DNA from: Oxyruncus cristatus | Lineage: Eukaryota; Chordata; Aves; Passeriformes; Cotingidae | Assembly (NCBI GenBank): GCA_013399855.1 | Contig: VXAY01002132.1 | Span: 1,510,752 to 1,574,751, forward strand | Reading direction: 5' to 3' | DNA: 64,000 nt | Part shown: piece by piece, positions 12,511-26,330 of the stretch | Position numbering within the stretch: the stretch's first letter is position 1 | Layout of the letters: every line of letters starts with the position of its first letter | Made by a program: the position numbers and the translations under genes | Notes under the pieces: model-generated | The model's input: only the letters and a program-made list of their open reading frames with translations | What the model was told of the DNA's origin: nothing | Databases searched by the model: none

Positions 12511-13210
12511 CATGCATTAAATATCCATCTTTGCATTCACAGAAACCAAAATCTGGTTTAAGTTGCTCAGTATTAAATTCTCAGTAGTAAATTCACAATT
12601 TCACTACTTTAATCAAGTTAAAATGTATTTTAAAAAGATCCTTTACAAATACACACATCTGTGTGGGGCTGAAGTATTGCAATTCAACTTACAAAACCAA
12701 AGGCAAACACAAGATTAACCTTCCCAGTCTGCATTGACAGAAATTATGTTTTCCAACACTACAAAAGCTTTTGAAGGCTCAACAAACCTCCTGTGATACT
12801 TTGTGCATGCTGTACACAAAGCATGACTTTGTACATAGTCTAGATGAGAAGGGAGGGGAATATATAGAGGCATCGAGCAAATGGTTATCAGCTTATGTTT
12901 TGGTGCTTGAGAAGTGTCTGAGCAAAATGACATCTATCCAAGGCTGACATCCTTGACAAATGACACCCCAAAACTCCTCGAGATTAGCAAGCAGAAACAC
13001 GACTACCCCTGAACAAACAATCCCTATTCATCTAAAGAGCCACTTGGCCTGCAGAAGTCTCCCCAGTGGTGAAATCTGTTATTGGAGCTACTTAATATCA
13101 CATTAGACAAAAGGACCTGAAGACATTTTGGCAGGAATTTACTTCTTCCAAAGAGGATAACTAAGACTAGGATCCTTCCTGCTTACCTCAAAATAAAGAG
13201 GAAATTTCAG

Positions 13211-13575
13211 TCACAGAACCATTGAGGTTAGAAAAGACCTGCAGAATCATCAAGTCCAACCTGTGACCGAACACCACCTTGTCAACCAGACCAGCTGCTT
13301 CTTGAATACCTCCAAGGGACGGTGACTCCACCACCTCCCTAGGCAGCCCCTTCCAGTGAAGAAATTCTTCCCAATATCCAACCTAAACCTCCCCTGGCAT
13401 AACTCGAAGCCATTTCCTCTTGTCCTGTCCCTTGTTCTCTGTGAGCAGAGCCCGACCCCCACCTGGCTCCACCTCCTGCCAAGGTGTTGTAGGGAGTGAG
13501 AAGGTCCCCCCTGAGCCTCCTTTTCTCCAGGTTGAGCCCCCCCCGCTCCCTCAGCTGCTCCTCACAGGACATGCT
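13211..13575 (-). mobile_element. CR1 LINE 3' fragment
   Basis: This CR1 is in minus orientation. It begins TCACAGAACCATTGAGGTTA, continues with CACCACCTCCCTAGGCAGCC and AACCTAAACCTCCCCTGGCA, and reaches the conserved coding end of CR1 (CCTTTTCTCCAGGTTGAG, CCCTCAGCTGCTCCTCACAG). It is relatively long, about 365 bp, and 5'-truncated. Confidence 0.92.
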
Positions 13576-16500
13576 CAACAGATCATGTTTGTTCTTCGCC
13601 CTGCACTGGGAGAATTTCTAGGTGACTTTATCACCTGTCAGAATGTTCTAAATATAAATCCAACCCTTGAGTAAAATCTTTATTTGAAATGTTAAATGGT
13701 ATCTTCCTCTTCCCTTGACCTCCCCAGCCTTTCCTCACACAACACAGTGGTTTGCCACGTGCTGGTCTCCTCTCTTCCCTTACTAGCAGGGATTCAGGAG
13801 GACTATTCCCGTAGCTGGAAGAAGGACCGCACACACCAGCTTATCACTGTAACAGGCCCATAATAAGGGATTACTCAGTGGGTGCTTTTCATGCTTACAG
13901 GAACCAGACTGAAGGAGCAGTTGATGAAGCCCCGGTTACGGGCGGTAAATTACACTGGGGCAGAGTCCAATAAACACAATTTGACTGGGCCTTGTCCTCT
14001 CTGCCCATGTACTTTGTATCCTTGGGTTTCAGACAGCTGGCCCAGCTGCCCTCTGAGCAGCTTCACATTAGGAAACACTCCTTTTCCCTGCATCCTGCAC
14101 AGTGACTGTTGCCAGATTTGGGCCTTTCTTCACTGTACAAGACGTTCTAGCTTTACACATTAAAAAAAAAAATCCCAGAAACTGTTACTTGGCAATGTAA
14201 GAGGTGATCAAGTACGTGCTGTGTTCCAGAGTAAAGCTGAATTAATTCAAATAGCATATAAGACCAAAAACCGGCATCTGAAGTTTAACCCTAAGAGTGC
14301 TTTTAAAGAGAAGTGGTATTGGCTACTATCACGTGGCACAGGGTATCAAGAATTTTATTTTTTGTATTTCTGTGTTTGTTTTGTTGACTGCATGCTCAAA
14401 GAGATTAGTTTAATTATTATTTATTACACCATGGGTTTTGGCAGCTCTTATCTGAAGAATTAATAGCAAAGCATTTAATAAAATTACTCACTAAATAGGA
14501 CAAGGTATGAGAAAGGATCCACTGATAACTACAGCCGTTCATTAACACTTTGAGGGTCTATCAGATTACAAGTGAGGAAAATTTCTGAAACTACAAGTGA
14601 GATTCTGAGAAAGATTATGACCAACTATTGAAACCTTTCAGAGGCCAGAAGAGCCTGGAAACCTTTCAGAGGCTGGGCTGTTACCAGCTTCCCCATGTCT
14701 AATTCCCAACTACAAACTTCAATTTGTCTGTGGAAGGATTTGGCCCTTCCAGTCTTCTCGGATCTTGGTTTAAAGTTTGGTGGAGTTTTTTTGAATGGAA
14801 TAACATATTGACTACTCTGGCAATCACCACTCTGCTACAACTTCCTACGAGCCCTTGGAGCCACCACCAGCACTGTAAAAGCCGTGGTGAGCCCAAACTG
14901 GGAGACAGGAATGCTGCCTACACAGCAACCTATTTCCATGGCTTCCATGGCCCTACCTAGGCCAGGGCAAGCAGAGCCCTCCTTGGATCTGGCAGCTCAT
15001 GGACGGAGCAGACTCAGCCACCAAAGAGGAGATGGAAAAGGTTCAGTGCAAGCAACAAAGATGCCCAACATGGATATGCTGAGCTTGGCAGCCTGGTGTG
15101 GAAAGATACCGGCAGAATCCTTACAGCTGAATTTTCAAAACGCAGAAGAGAGGTTTTCTTTAGGCGGTGAGAATGCTGAGCAAATTTTACATCAAATATA
15201 AGTCTTGCTCCAAAAAGAACAGAGAGGTGTTCCTCATCTCATTATCAGGAAAGAGTAACACTTTCATAATAAAGTGTTTAAAAATAGATTTTTTTGAAAA
15301 ACTATTACAAATATTTTGGTCTCAAAAAACAAAGAACAGAAATATTAATCCGAATTTTATTAAAACTCTAAACCTCTAGAACACCCCCAAAGCACCGAGG
15401 ACCTGAAATCCTAACAGGTACCACCACATGGGTGCTTTATTTTAACATTTCCTTTTCAATAGATCTTATTATTAAACATATCTCAATTCAGTATGACAAC
15501 AAAGCAATCTTTCAAGTCTTCCAAACTGAGTGCTTAACAGGATGAGGATAATTTTTCCTACTCTAGGTGATCATTAAGTCATAAATACTCATTTGAAATT
15601 TTAAGAAGTGCTTTGTTGTTCTTTGAAATCCAGCTGGAAGCAGAATAACTTCCAGTTGAAACTTTGTATTTTGGTAAACCTGCTCTCTGCCACGTTGTAT
15701 TTCAGTGTCCAAACCTGTGCTTCCATAAAGAAAGGGTACCTGAGGCTCCCTTACACCAGTTAATGTGTACAGTGCACAGCAGTCCAAAACTTTAATAAAT
15801 TAGCATAGTTTGATAGCATTTTAAAACATCAGACATGCCCTTTTAACATACGCTTCATTTTTGTAAATTACTGCCAATGAAACAAACTGCCAAAGACGTC
15901 TTTTTGTGTTTGAAGTCCATTAACAAAAAATAATCTGAAAAGGTGGAAAGACCTTTTTTATGTGGCAATCTCTGAAGTCAATATGGAGACAAAAACTCAT
16001 CACAAGATGAGTTCATTGAAACTGATGGGTGCTTGTTTCAGGGGGTTTTAAACTCAGTTTTTCCTGGAGTTAAGATTAACAGGACTGTGATCTCCAGAGA
16101 CTAGAAGCGCACGATACAATGCAAGACCTACTCTAATGAACTCTTATCTATTTATAAGAGCTTCCAACCAAGCTGGGATCGATGAGTTTTAGTGGTAGAA
16201 CAACCTGCTGCCAAACAGCATCAAGATCCACAGTGTTCCAGAGCTGTTACTGGTGCCCTGAGGGGCAGCTCGGAATGTATTTCAGCAGCAGCCACCCCCA
16301 AGCACAGACAGGTAGGGACTCCAGCAAAGCAAACCTCTGCCAGCTCCTCCCTGGTGGGAAGGCAGCAAACAGGAGGCGGAAGGAAAGGAAGAATTAGGAA
16401 ATCACACACTGAAAGACACCCAAATGCACGAGGAATTAACTGCAATTCCTGGTTAATTATCTGAACGCTGAGCTCAGTGACTTCCGTGGAACTTTAAACC

Positions 16501-19500
16501 ACGGCTGACTGAAATCTCAAAAGATAACTGGTAAATACAAGCAGAGAGAGGACTGAGCTTGTAAGTAGTAAAGATTTTACCCTGTTTGTTCATTCTGCAA
16601 ACTGAAACCTGCAGCTCCAAAGCAAAGGACTCGCGAGGCTCAAATGCTGCAGCTCCTGCCTCTGCCCCCAGGTTTTTTCCCCTTGTGAAATGAGGGGGCA
16701 GGTGGGGGGAGGAAGATACTCAGAGACCTTTGGTTTCATATTTCTGAAACAGAACTGCGATCCCAAAATAGGGGAAGATTACCAGGTAGTTACAAGTTAT
16801 CAAAGATAAACCAGCAAGAACACAGAGTCAACAACCTGGTAAGAATGGGCGTTTTCATGGGGAACTCTTGAGCCATCACAAAGATTTGTATTTGGCCTGA
16901 AGTTTGTTAAATTACTTTCCTGAAAGGAACGAAAGCGAAAAGCAATCCAGTGTGAGTTGTTTCTTTTTGCACCTGCAATGAATGGGCTGGTAGTGCATGA
17001 CTGGGCTACTCCAGCTTCCACAGGCAGCCAATGCATCTCCACTACAAGAGCTGAAAGCTCCTCTCTGAAAACCTGGAGTGCTGTTCACTCCCATTTTGTT
17101 CAAAGTTTAATGATATTCCCTCCCTCTTGCCTTCCCCTTTTCCCTCTCAGTTCATCTACCTGTTGCAGCCACCATTTTTGGCAGCCACGTTCCCTGCACT
17201 CCACCCTGGGGTGGCCCTTTTCATCCTACTTCATCCTCTGCAACTCACGTTTTATACTTTTGTTTCTGTGTTACAATTTTGGGCAGCTCTTGCTTCTTGT
17301 CCAGCTCTTTGTGGTCACAACTCCATGACCTCTATCCATCAGATCAAAAGCAGACTCTTTCCCAAGCAAGTTCTTTTCTAGGCAGCTGTTCCAGCTGCAA
17401 CCAGGGAGATGCAGAGGTGCATCCCAAGCACAAATCAAGGCTAGAGGTGCCTGACGAAGGAACACGATTAATGCAGGACATCAGCTTAAACACATTATTT
17501 CTGCTCTAAAACAGTTCTTCTCAGAAACATGATAATGACACTCTCTTTTAATGGAAAAGAAGCATTTAATTTAATAATTCTGCTATCCCAGAAAGACAAG
17601 CAGATTCTGTTCCCTTTTTTATCACTATGGCAACTCTCTAAGATACCGGAATCTATTACCCGGTGTGGATAGGAAATGGGGTATTTCACTCTACTCTCAC
17701 AAGCCAAGGAATGTACAAACTTTGAAGCTGAAAAGAACCTCCAACACTTAAAACCTTTGTTTACCTGACTTGGACCACCCAAGCCACCACCCTGCAGACT
17801 GTTTTGAGCAGCAGGTGTTGGAGGCACTTCTCTTGTTTTGCTTTTTAGGTCTTTTCAGAGCAGAACAGCAATTCTGTTTCCTCTGATTCCTGGAGTTTCA
17901 CAGATATTACAGAGCAAGGCTGTGACCAAATCTGAACCTCATCCAAGGGTGCAACTTGGATGTGATATGACACAGGTAAGACGGTCACCTATCTAATCTC
18001 CAAGATACCTTAGGAGCAGCCTGAATTCCACACCTGCTGTTTCTTCTGCTTTTCAAGGTTTTTTTCCTCCCTTCTTCAGCACCACTGACATACTACAGTA
18101 CCTCTTCCTCCAGCCCAGCATTAAGGAGCTACTCCTCTTGTACACCAAGTGTTCAGGCTGCAAATAAATCCTGCCCTTTCCTCCTCTTCTAAGTTTTTAT
18201 TAACTGTCCCTTCATCTCCAGCACCACAGTCCCTTCTCTCACTCCAGCAGTCCAGGTTACTCCACTACCACATTCCTCTGGGGTTCCCAGGACATGCAAC
18301 AAATACAACAGGCTGCAAACCCCCACTGACTGTTTCAAGCACATCATTTCCTACTCACAATCCCTTTTTTTAGCTTCCTCTCCAACCAGCTGTCATAAAC
18401 CACACAACTATACACAGTTCTGATCCTTGCTACCCCCTTTTCCTTTGGGAAATGCTGCTCTCTTCTGTTGCCCCAACCCACCTTTCACTCCAACATTTCC
18501 AAATTTAATAAAAGGTCTGGCAGGACAGACTGAATTCACTTTCAGCTTTCCTGTGAGAGAGAAAGCACCTGCATTTGCAGGCATGTGCCAAGGAGCAGCA
18601 CCCACCTCTGCCACACTCCTGGGTTTGTATCTTGCACCACCACTGCCTACATAAGTTAATGCTACAAGTTATTATTATTATTTCTCTAATTAGCTCGCCC
18701 AGCCAGATTTGTCCAAAAAATAAAAACAACCCAAAAGCTCAAACCAACAAACGTATCTCCAAACTAAATGCTGATTTTCATTAAGTTTTGAAGCACTGAC
18801 TCTGTACAAAAACGGAAGAAGGTTATACTGGCCAAGTATTTAAAATCAAAATACTACCATCTGACTGGGACTAGCCTCACAGCAGAAAAGATACTGAAAG
18901 GTTGATATGAGAATCAAAGCATTCAAAGCAGCACGGGCTCAATGGAAAAATAAGCCTGGCTGAAGTAATCTGATTATGATCCAATCCTGTAAACTAAAAA
19001 TAGTTATCGTTAGTATTCATTTCAGTATCTGCTGAGTATCTAACTAGAAAACAAGCCTGGAAAGAAAGGAAGCAAGCTAGACAAGCTTGGCTGGACTTGG
19101 AGAGCCATGAATCGGCAAAATGCTCGAAGAACAAATCTGAGCTCTCAATCTGCCAACAGGAGGGATGAAAACCCGACTGGGGAAGGGGAAAGCACCATTA
19201 TCATGTGTTTGGAGTGACGTGAATGCTGCTGCAACAACGACCAACACGCTCTATTAATACTTCAGGAATGATAGGTAAAAATTACAGGACCCAGAGATGT
19301 CTCAAGAACTATTTAAAGGACTAAAAGGCATGGCTAAAGACAGGCTAATTGCAACCTAATAGCCTAATTTATTTAGCTTACTATTTAAGCTTATTAATTT
19401 GCTTATCTTATTAAGGCAAGGATTGAAGTGATCCTAAAGTACTGATTTTGGGAATAAAAAGGTGATCTCACAAATATTTCTTATTTAGCAAAGACATATA

Positions 19501-20559
19501 AACAGGTAAGAGCTGAAGCTCCATAGCTTCAAAGAAAAAATTAGAAAAAAATGGAAGTGACCAAATACCACTGAAATTGTTAAATTTATATTAATGTTTT
19601 ATTTAAATAAGGTGTGCTTCTATTCATCAACAGGAATTAGTTCACAAAAATCATAAGGCAGAGGTATCCTCATTTTGTATCACTTTCATTGTCATATGCT
19701 TAATTCTTTATAAAATGGAACCTCCTACTAGAAAGATTACAAGTTCCCTTCTGCTTGTTTAAAGACAACACAGAAAGGTGAGAGGAAAAGTTAACTTGGG
19801 AAGCAAAAATATTCCGAGACCTTGATCAAAGTCCGTTAACCAAAGCCAGGGACAAGTGGCAAAGGCCAGGAAAGCTGAGGTTCAGGACAGAAGCCAAAAA
19901 CTGAATCAAACTGTTGCATCCCCCTCTGCCCCACAGGGCCGTGTCACTGAGCAAGGCTGAGTGAAGCCTCAAGTGGCTGCTCTTCCAGTGCCATGGGATC
20001 ACAGACACAATGGAACTGCAGCATGGAATTCCACCCATTCACCCAATCCAGCAGCAACCCAGTCACCTCTTCAGGCTGACACTGACAGCAGGATCACAAA
20101 CCAGTTCTGTTGTCAGTTAGGCATCCTCAGGAACTGTGCTTAAACAACACTGCCATGACAATCAGTGCCCCATCTCCCCTCCCTTCCTCAGATCAATTTT
20201 TCTCTAATCACTTTGGAAAACTCTGGTCAGTTTGACCCATTTTTGTTAATGGCCTCACAGATAATTAAGTTCCCAAGATTGTTGAGCAGAGAGATGAACA
20301 GGTAGATTATGACACTGTCCTGAGTCCAGCCAGTGCTTCCAAGTGAGCACTCAACTCTGGCAACATGATCATCTTTTTTAATCCCTACTAACCTGCACCT
20401 TGGCTGTGGAAAGACTTCCAAGGCTGTGGACAGATTTGAAAGTCTCAAACAAACTAGAGAGGAAATGTCCCACATGCTGCCAGTATGGACCAGAGCCTCT
20501 GCTGCTGGGAGCAAGTGCTCCCCTGCTCCTGGAGAGAGGACACACACCACGGGGTAACA

Positions 20560-20835
20560 CGTGGTTTTAGCTGCATGACCATGGAAAGGTATCTATATGC
20601 CATTTATAACGCTGCTGCCTCTTTTGAGATCACACACAAAATCATTTCTGAGGAGAAAAGACAACGCAGAAAGAATCGAGTCGTGCCAGTACCACCCAAG
20701 GAGACTTTCCGCTGTGCCTTTTGCAACCGGACTTGTCTATCTCGCATTGGCCTTTTTAGCCACCAACGTGCTTGTAGCAGGCGTGGGTAGAGTCCTTCCC
20801 TAATCTTCGTTCATGAAGCCTGGCCATGATGATGA
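20560..20835 (+). mobile_element. Non-LTR retrotransposon ORF2 C-terminal tail (L2/CR1-like)
   Basis: An open frame from about 20566 to a stop at 20788-20790 contains AAASFEITHKIISEEKRQRR followed by FRCAFCNRTCLSRIGLFSHQ and RACSRRG, then the stop. The order is FE near a basic EKRxRRK stretch, a CxxC, the SRIGLxSH word and a final Cys. This is the typical C-terminal zinc-knuckle ending of L2/CR1-like LINE ORF2 proteins. The stop is followed by AATCTTCGTTCATGAAGCC and ATGATGATGACC, reminiscent of the UTR hairpin and ATG-type tails of such elements. No RT or endonuclease is attached. The clade is not certain. It lies just left of the ERV remnant. Confidence 0.65.
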
Positions 20836-20879
20836 CCATGGAAAGGACATGAGGAAGTGGGATGCAGCACAGATAAGTG

Positions 20880-22490
20880 AGTTGAGAAGAAGAACAACCC
20901 CCTCCCAGAAATTGTTCAAGGATAAATGCTGCTCCAGTTTCCAGTGGGCAAGTCCTAAGACAGAACAGGAGGGGTGATGGTACTTCCAAGCCTCTTGAAG
21001 GCACCTCTGGTTCATATTTATATGTGAGCAATGAGTTCTATGACCAGAACTAGAGGGGCCCTGCCTCCAGCTGGGGAGGGGAAAGGGACAATTGGAGCTA
21101 TTAGACTGTGTGGATCCAATGGCACATCAGACCCATAAGCTTTAGCTGATCCCAGTACACAATGTACCCTGATACCATCAAGATAGGTGGGGGTAGAAGC
21201 CCTCTCTGTTTCTGGGGTGACAGAGGGATCCCAAGAGCTGACTGTACTGGAAGCTGAAGGGAGCCTGACTGGGAACAAATGGCAAAATCACCCTCTTGTG
21301 ACTGGTCCAGAGGCACTGGGCATCCTTGGCACAGATCACCTCAGAGACAGTATTTCAAGGATCCAAAAGGGCATTGCTGGGCTTTTGGGATAGCTGCTGT
21401 GGAGACAGAGGGAATTAGACAGCTGAATGCCTTGCCTGGCCTCTCAGAGGACCCCTCTGCTGTGGGACTGCTGAGGGTTGATGGACAACAAGTACCGATC
21501 GCCCCCGCAGCAGTGCAATGTCAGCAGCAATCACACCAGCCAGGACTCCGTGACCCCCAGCCAGGAGATGATTCATGAAGTGGAGAGCCAGGCAGTGATC
21601 AGTAAGACTCACTCCCTCTTTAACAGCCCCACACGGCCAGTGTGTAAGTCCAGTGCAGAGTGGAGACTGACAGTGGACTATCGTGGCCTGAACAAAGTCA
21701 CAGCACCACTGACTCACAGACCCCAGGCCAGGGAGCAGGGATTGGAGTGGGGGGTGTCATATTCCCTGTCATGCACCAGCCTCTGGAAAAGGTGAATGGT
21801 GCAATGCACTATTAAAAACCACACTGAAAGCAATGGGTGATGGGACCTTCAAACACTAGGATCCACATTTAGCCAAGGCCATCTTGTTAGTTAGAACTAG
21901 AGGCTCTACCACGCGAGCTGGCCCTGCCCAATCTGAACCTCCATGTCCTACAGAAGGGGATAAACCCCCTCTGGTGCACATGAGGAATGTATTAGGGAAG
22001 AGTTTGGATCAGTCCTGGCTCAAGCACGGGCAAACCCACCCATGGGATTATTTTTGCTCAAGGACCTGGGTGCGCTTGGTGGGCGACGCAAAGGGACAGA
22101 GAAACATGTTTTTTTTTCCTCGGGGGGATTTTGGGTGAGAACAGTCTGTAATGTTGCACTGCATGATATTGTTTGCTGAATGACACTGCCACTGTGTGCC
22201 AGAACTGCCATGGACAACGAGGATGGACTGCTCCAGATACATCAGTCCAGAGCTCCTTCTGCAGCTCGAACCAGCTGACATCACATCACCCCTCCTGGAA
22301 GACATTTAGGATGGATGGAACCCACAGTCCTGGACTAAATGAACTCAGACATCTTGCAGGGATGGCCACTGACTGCAGAAATGATACCTGTGCTTATGTA
22401 TATATAGATATCTGTTGACATATATTATATAGAGCTGGAAGGTGTAGGATCTGGGCATGGCATAGGTGGTACAGAATAAGGGGTGGATAA
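20880..22490 (+). pseudogene. Endogenous retrovirus remnant (ERV-L-like protease and RT start)
   Basis: This is a decayed provirus interior in plus orientation, antisense to CREBBP. From about 21190 it shows a retropepsin-like end (GILGTDHLRD near 21330), then a linker in another frame (GIAAVETEG, PGLSEDPSAVGLLRV), then in the first frame again the beginning of reverse transcriptase (EWRLTVDYRGLNKVTAPL, about 21660-21712). At least two frameshifts separate these pieces. The RT stops matching after that point, so the catalytic core, RNase H and integrase are absent, and 3' internal sequence (SWLKHGQTHPWDYF, about 22015-22056) follows directly. A purine-rich stretch AAGGGGTGGATAA precedes a possible LTR. 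No envelope gene is recognisable. It cannot encode functional products. Confidence 0.75.
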
Positions 22491-22610
22491 TGCCCTGGTT
22501 CCAACCAGGACAGGGTTAATTTTTGCAGTAGCTGGGAGGGGGCATGGCCAGGGCATGGAGGACCAGCACCAAACCAGGGGACACCATTCCTAAACCAGGA
22601 CAGTCACTCA
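22491..22610 (+). repeat. Possible partial 3' LTR of the ERV remnant
   Basis: TGCCCTGGTTCCAACCAGGA, followed by CAGGGTTAATTTTTGCAGTA, starts with TG right after a purine-rich tract and resembles the start of common avian ERV LTRs. The similarity fades after about 100 bp and no LTR end or second LTR is seen. The right boundary is a guess. Confidence 0.45.
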
Positions 22611-25600
22611 GATTAACATCTCCACGAATAAATGCACAGAGACCTCTGCCATCACCCACTGCCTTTAGCAGTACCCAGGAGCCACCATCATTGCCACTTT
22701 TGTCCTGTCAGCACCTCAGAGATTATCTGAGGACACGGGAGGGAGCTGAAAACTCGACAGGAAACAGTTTAGAAGACCCCTGAGGAGGGGTGCTGTGAAG
22801 AACTGCAGCTTCAATAGTGGCAGTGAGGACACAACGACAATCTACTGGTTATGCTACTCTCTGCCCTGCTTTGGCAATAGAAAAATAGGAAGGTCAGAGC
22901 CTTTTTTTCTCCATCAAACTATTCCTATACCTCTGCATCTGACAAGAAGGAACTCAAAAAGCCAGCCTTTTACTGAGCCACCATTACCCCTGTATTATTC
23001 TCAGCTTAGTCTATGGTATAAAAGCTAAAAATCAATTTAACTGTAAGCCCCGGATTAATAACTTCAGTTATTTCAGAGAACAGAACATGCATGTCATAAT
23101 TAAAGAAGAGAGAGAGCAGAGGCATCCTTAATCTGATCTCTTTTGATAAGAGGCCAGATCTTCACAAACTAACAGCAGTGTTGAAGAGTCACATACGTGA
23201 GAGCTTGGCTGCTCAACAGTGTAAATTGCTCTAGTAAAACACATCTGCCACTCATGACTGCTTTCTTCTAAATCCCTGGATTTGCAAGGAAGGACGTTCT
23301 CCCTGCTTCCTCCAACACTTTCTTCCAGTGCTGAATGCATGAAACAAGCCAGGGTGATATAACATATGAGTGCTAAGGAGACATTAACTGCTTCTACCTT
23401 TCAAGAGCTGCTATAAACTCTGCTGCTGTTTTCTCAATGCCTGAACTGGAACTTCAGGGTTATCAATACCTTTAGGCTGACAGAGTAGATGTGCACAAAC
23501 ACTCCAACCCTGAGTAACCCCCCGGCTACTCAGCATCATCCAAAATCCCCAGTTACGCCACCGAGATGTCAGGGACACTTTTCTACTCTCTCTTTTTCTT
23601 ATATAAAATATAGCAAGCTGGAATGAAAGGGGAATTCTGCACTTCCCACCATGACCCACAGATCCAAGCTACAGGACAAGGATGATTCAGAACTTCTGGC
23701 CGTGCCATGTGCCCCTTACTTCCCTCTTAATGGGCCTCAACAAAACCAGACACTTAATATCAATTATTAGATTAACCCTTCAAGTTCGTTTGTCATCGAA
23801 TTACCACACCCACCCCGACTCTGGGCTTTCAACACGTAACTTGGTTAAAGAGCTCAGCATTTTGTTCCCTCTTTTCTCTCTTCCCATCCATTGAAATATT
23901 TTTTGCTAACAAGCAGCATGTCACCTTGCTTGACTTAAACAATTTTAACTTTCTTCTTTGGTGCTTTCCTCTCTCTCTCACGACAAGGAAATCAGGCAGT
24001 CGGGTGTCTGAGGTGCTCGGAAGTTACAACTGAAGTACACAAAGTACTGTGAATGAAAGAGTAGATCTGCTCTAGGTAACGGAGAACCTTCGAAATTCAG
24101 CTGCTTTTCAGGCTGTTACTGACAGTGAAAGAGGACAGAAAGGCTTATTTCTGCTTTCCACAGTGGTAACTCAATGAGACAGGGACCTGTGCCATCTGCA
24201 CCACTTCCCTGCCGGATCCCAGACGAGTTTAACACGAGTTCCAGAGCTCCTACGATCTGGCATCAACCACCTGGAGTCACTCTCTGCTCCGTGTCTTGTG
24301 CTGCTGCCACGACTCCCACCAGCGCTTTGCCCGCACGCTCGGGACCAAAGAACAGTTTTCCAGCCGAGGACTTCACTCTTTGGACTCTTATCTCCCTCTG
24401 GAATGAAGCACCAATCTCCAGCACAAAGCAAGGTCCACCTCCCCTATCACGGCTCTCGGAAGAGCGCAGAAGACAGGTCCACTGGGAATTCAGGCTCATT
24501 TGAGAAGGGGGAAGACAGGCTTTCTTTACTACGCTGGCATCATCTTGCATCTGTTTACTGACAAAAAAAAAGTAAGTCTCTACTAATTACTATTTCATCC
24601 TATAGTAACATGTTCCAAGAGAAAGTCACCACGGTGCTTGGAATGTATATGCCAGAGGGACAGATGGAGAGGCAAGGAAAAGATTAATCATTTTATGGCA
24701 GAAAGCCAGTGGTGTTACCAAAAAAAAAGAAAAAACAGTGAGTTCAGTTTCGATGCAAGAATGGTGGCAATGCTGGTATCTGAGCTGAGGTGAGAGCTCA
24801 CCCTAAACCAACCTGCAGGTTTGGCAGCTTGACAAAATACTTAGTCAAAAATACTCACTTTTAAAGTCAGTAACAAGAATACCTTAAAAACAGCAACATT
24901 TCAACAATAAGTTCTGAGAATTAAATCATGCTGGCTCCCAGCGTTCAGAGGAAGCCAAGCCTGTGCTCCAAGTCTCCACTCTCCCACATCTTTAAGCTAA
25001 TTTTTATAACCAAAGCCACAACAAATCCATGAAGCAATTATTGTCCTGTTCTTCAGCAGTAAGCTAACTCAGAAAAATACTCAAAAGCCCAGGAATAACT
25101 AATTTACTTCATCCTTTATTACAAAAGATTAGGTAAAATGAAAAATAAAATTTTGAAAATCCCATTAAGAGGAAGACAGGTGTTTTATGACCAGTTGTAA
25201 TAGATTTGAAATTCTCTTCCAAGCATTTCACAGAGGTCAAAGACAAACTTAAGTATTCCAAGACCATTAAATAAACGAACAAATGTTTCCCCATAATCAC
25301 TGAAATACAAAAGACAAAATTTTGTGGGAAAACGCTCTTTACAAATGACTAGATACATAGAGAATAAACTCTTAATACATTTAACTAAAAACCAACTTTT
25401 TCCAGGAAAAGGAAATGAAATAATCATGTGCTTGCACTGTATAGATGTCCAGAGAAAGAAAACGTCTCCAAAATTCTGCACTAGCATGAGTACAAACACA
25501 ACAGAATATTCTACAACTTCTGCACTCAGCAGCACTGTCATACTTACGAACCAAGAATAAAGCTCAGAAGATTTACTCTGTAATGAGTGTCACCTCTGCA

Positions 25601-26084
25601 AATAACAACTTCAAAGCTCTAATGGATAATTAGCCACAACTGATCAATGTATTCCAATTGCTTCAAGAGCTTTTATGAGAGCCAAGCAGAATAAGTGGCT
25701 TTCTTCAGATAAACAAGAACTATTCTTGGTACACAAGAATAGAAACTTAACCAGAACCGCAAAATTAACTAAAGATGTTTCAAAGGTTTGTTTCATCAAG
25801 AGAATCTGTTTTGGACACAGAGTAATTCAACAACACTTCAGAGGATTCTGAAAGACTGAAATTCACTGAAGATACACCTTGACAGACACTTGATTGTATA
25901 TTCACACGCCAAAATCTTTTATGAGTTACTTCTAGAAATGCCTCAGTGTGAACTAAACCATGCTACAGTCCAACAAAACCAGAACTTTATAAAACAGGTT
26001 CTCAACCGAGTATGCCTCTCCTCCCCCAATTCCTATACTTCATTATCATTAAGCTGAATGAAAAACAAGTTTAGGAATTAGACA

Positions 26085-26330
26085 AGGGGCAATGGATTCC
26101 CACTGCCAGCAGGGAGGGTTATATGGGATACTGAGAAGGAATTCTTCCCTGTGAGGGTGGGGAGGCCCTGGCACAGGTTGCCCAGGGAAGCTGTGGCTGC
26201 CCCAGCCCTGGAAGTGTCCAAGGCCAGGTTGGACAGGGCTTGGAGCAACCTGGGATAGTCCCTGCCCATGGCAGGGGTTGGAATGAGATGGACTTTAAGG
26301 TCTCTTACAACCCAAACCAGTCTGGAATTC
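26085..26330 (+). mobile_element. CR1 LINE 3' fragment
   Basis: This CR1 is in plus orientation, antisense to CREBBP. It shows GGAATTCTTCCCTGTGAGGG, then GGTTGCCCAGGGAAGCTGTG, then GACTTTAAGGTCTCTTACAA and a decayed terminal GGAATTCTATAA. It is 5'-truncated. Confidence 0.92.
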
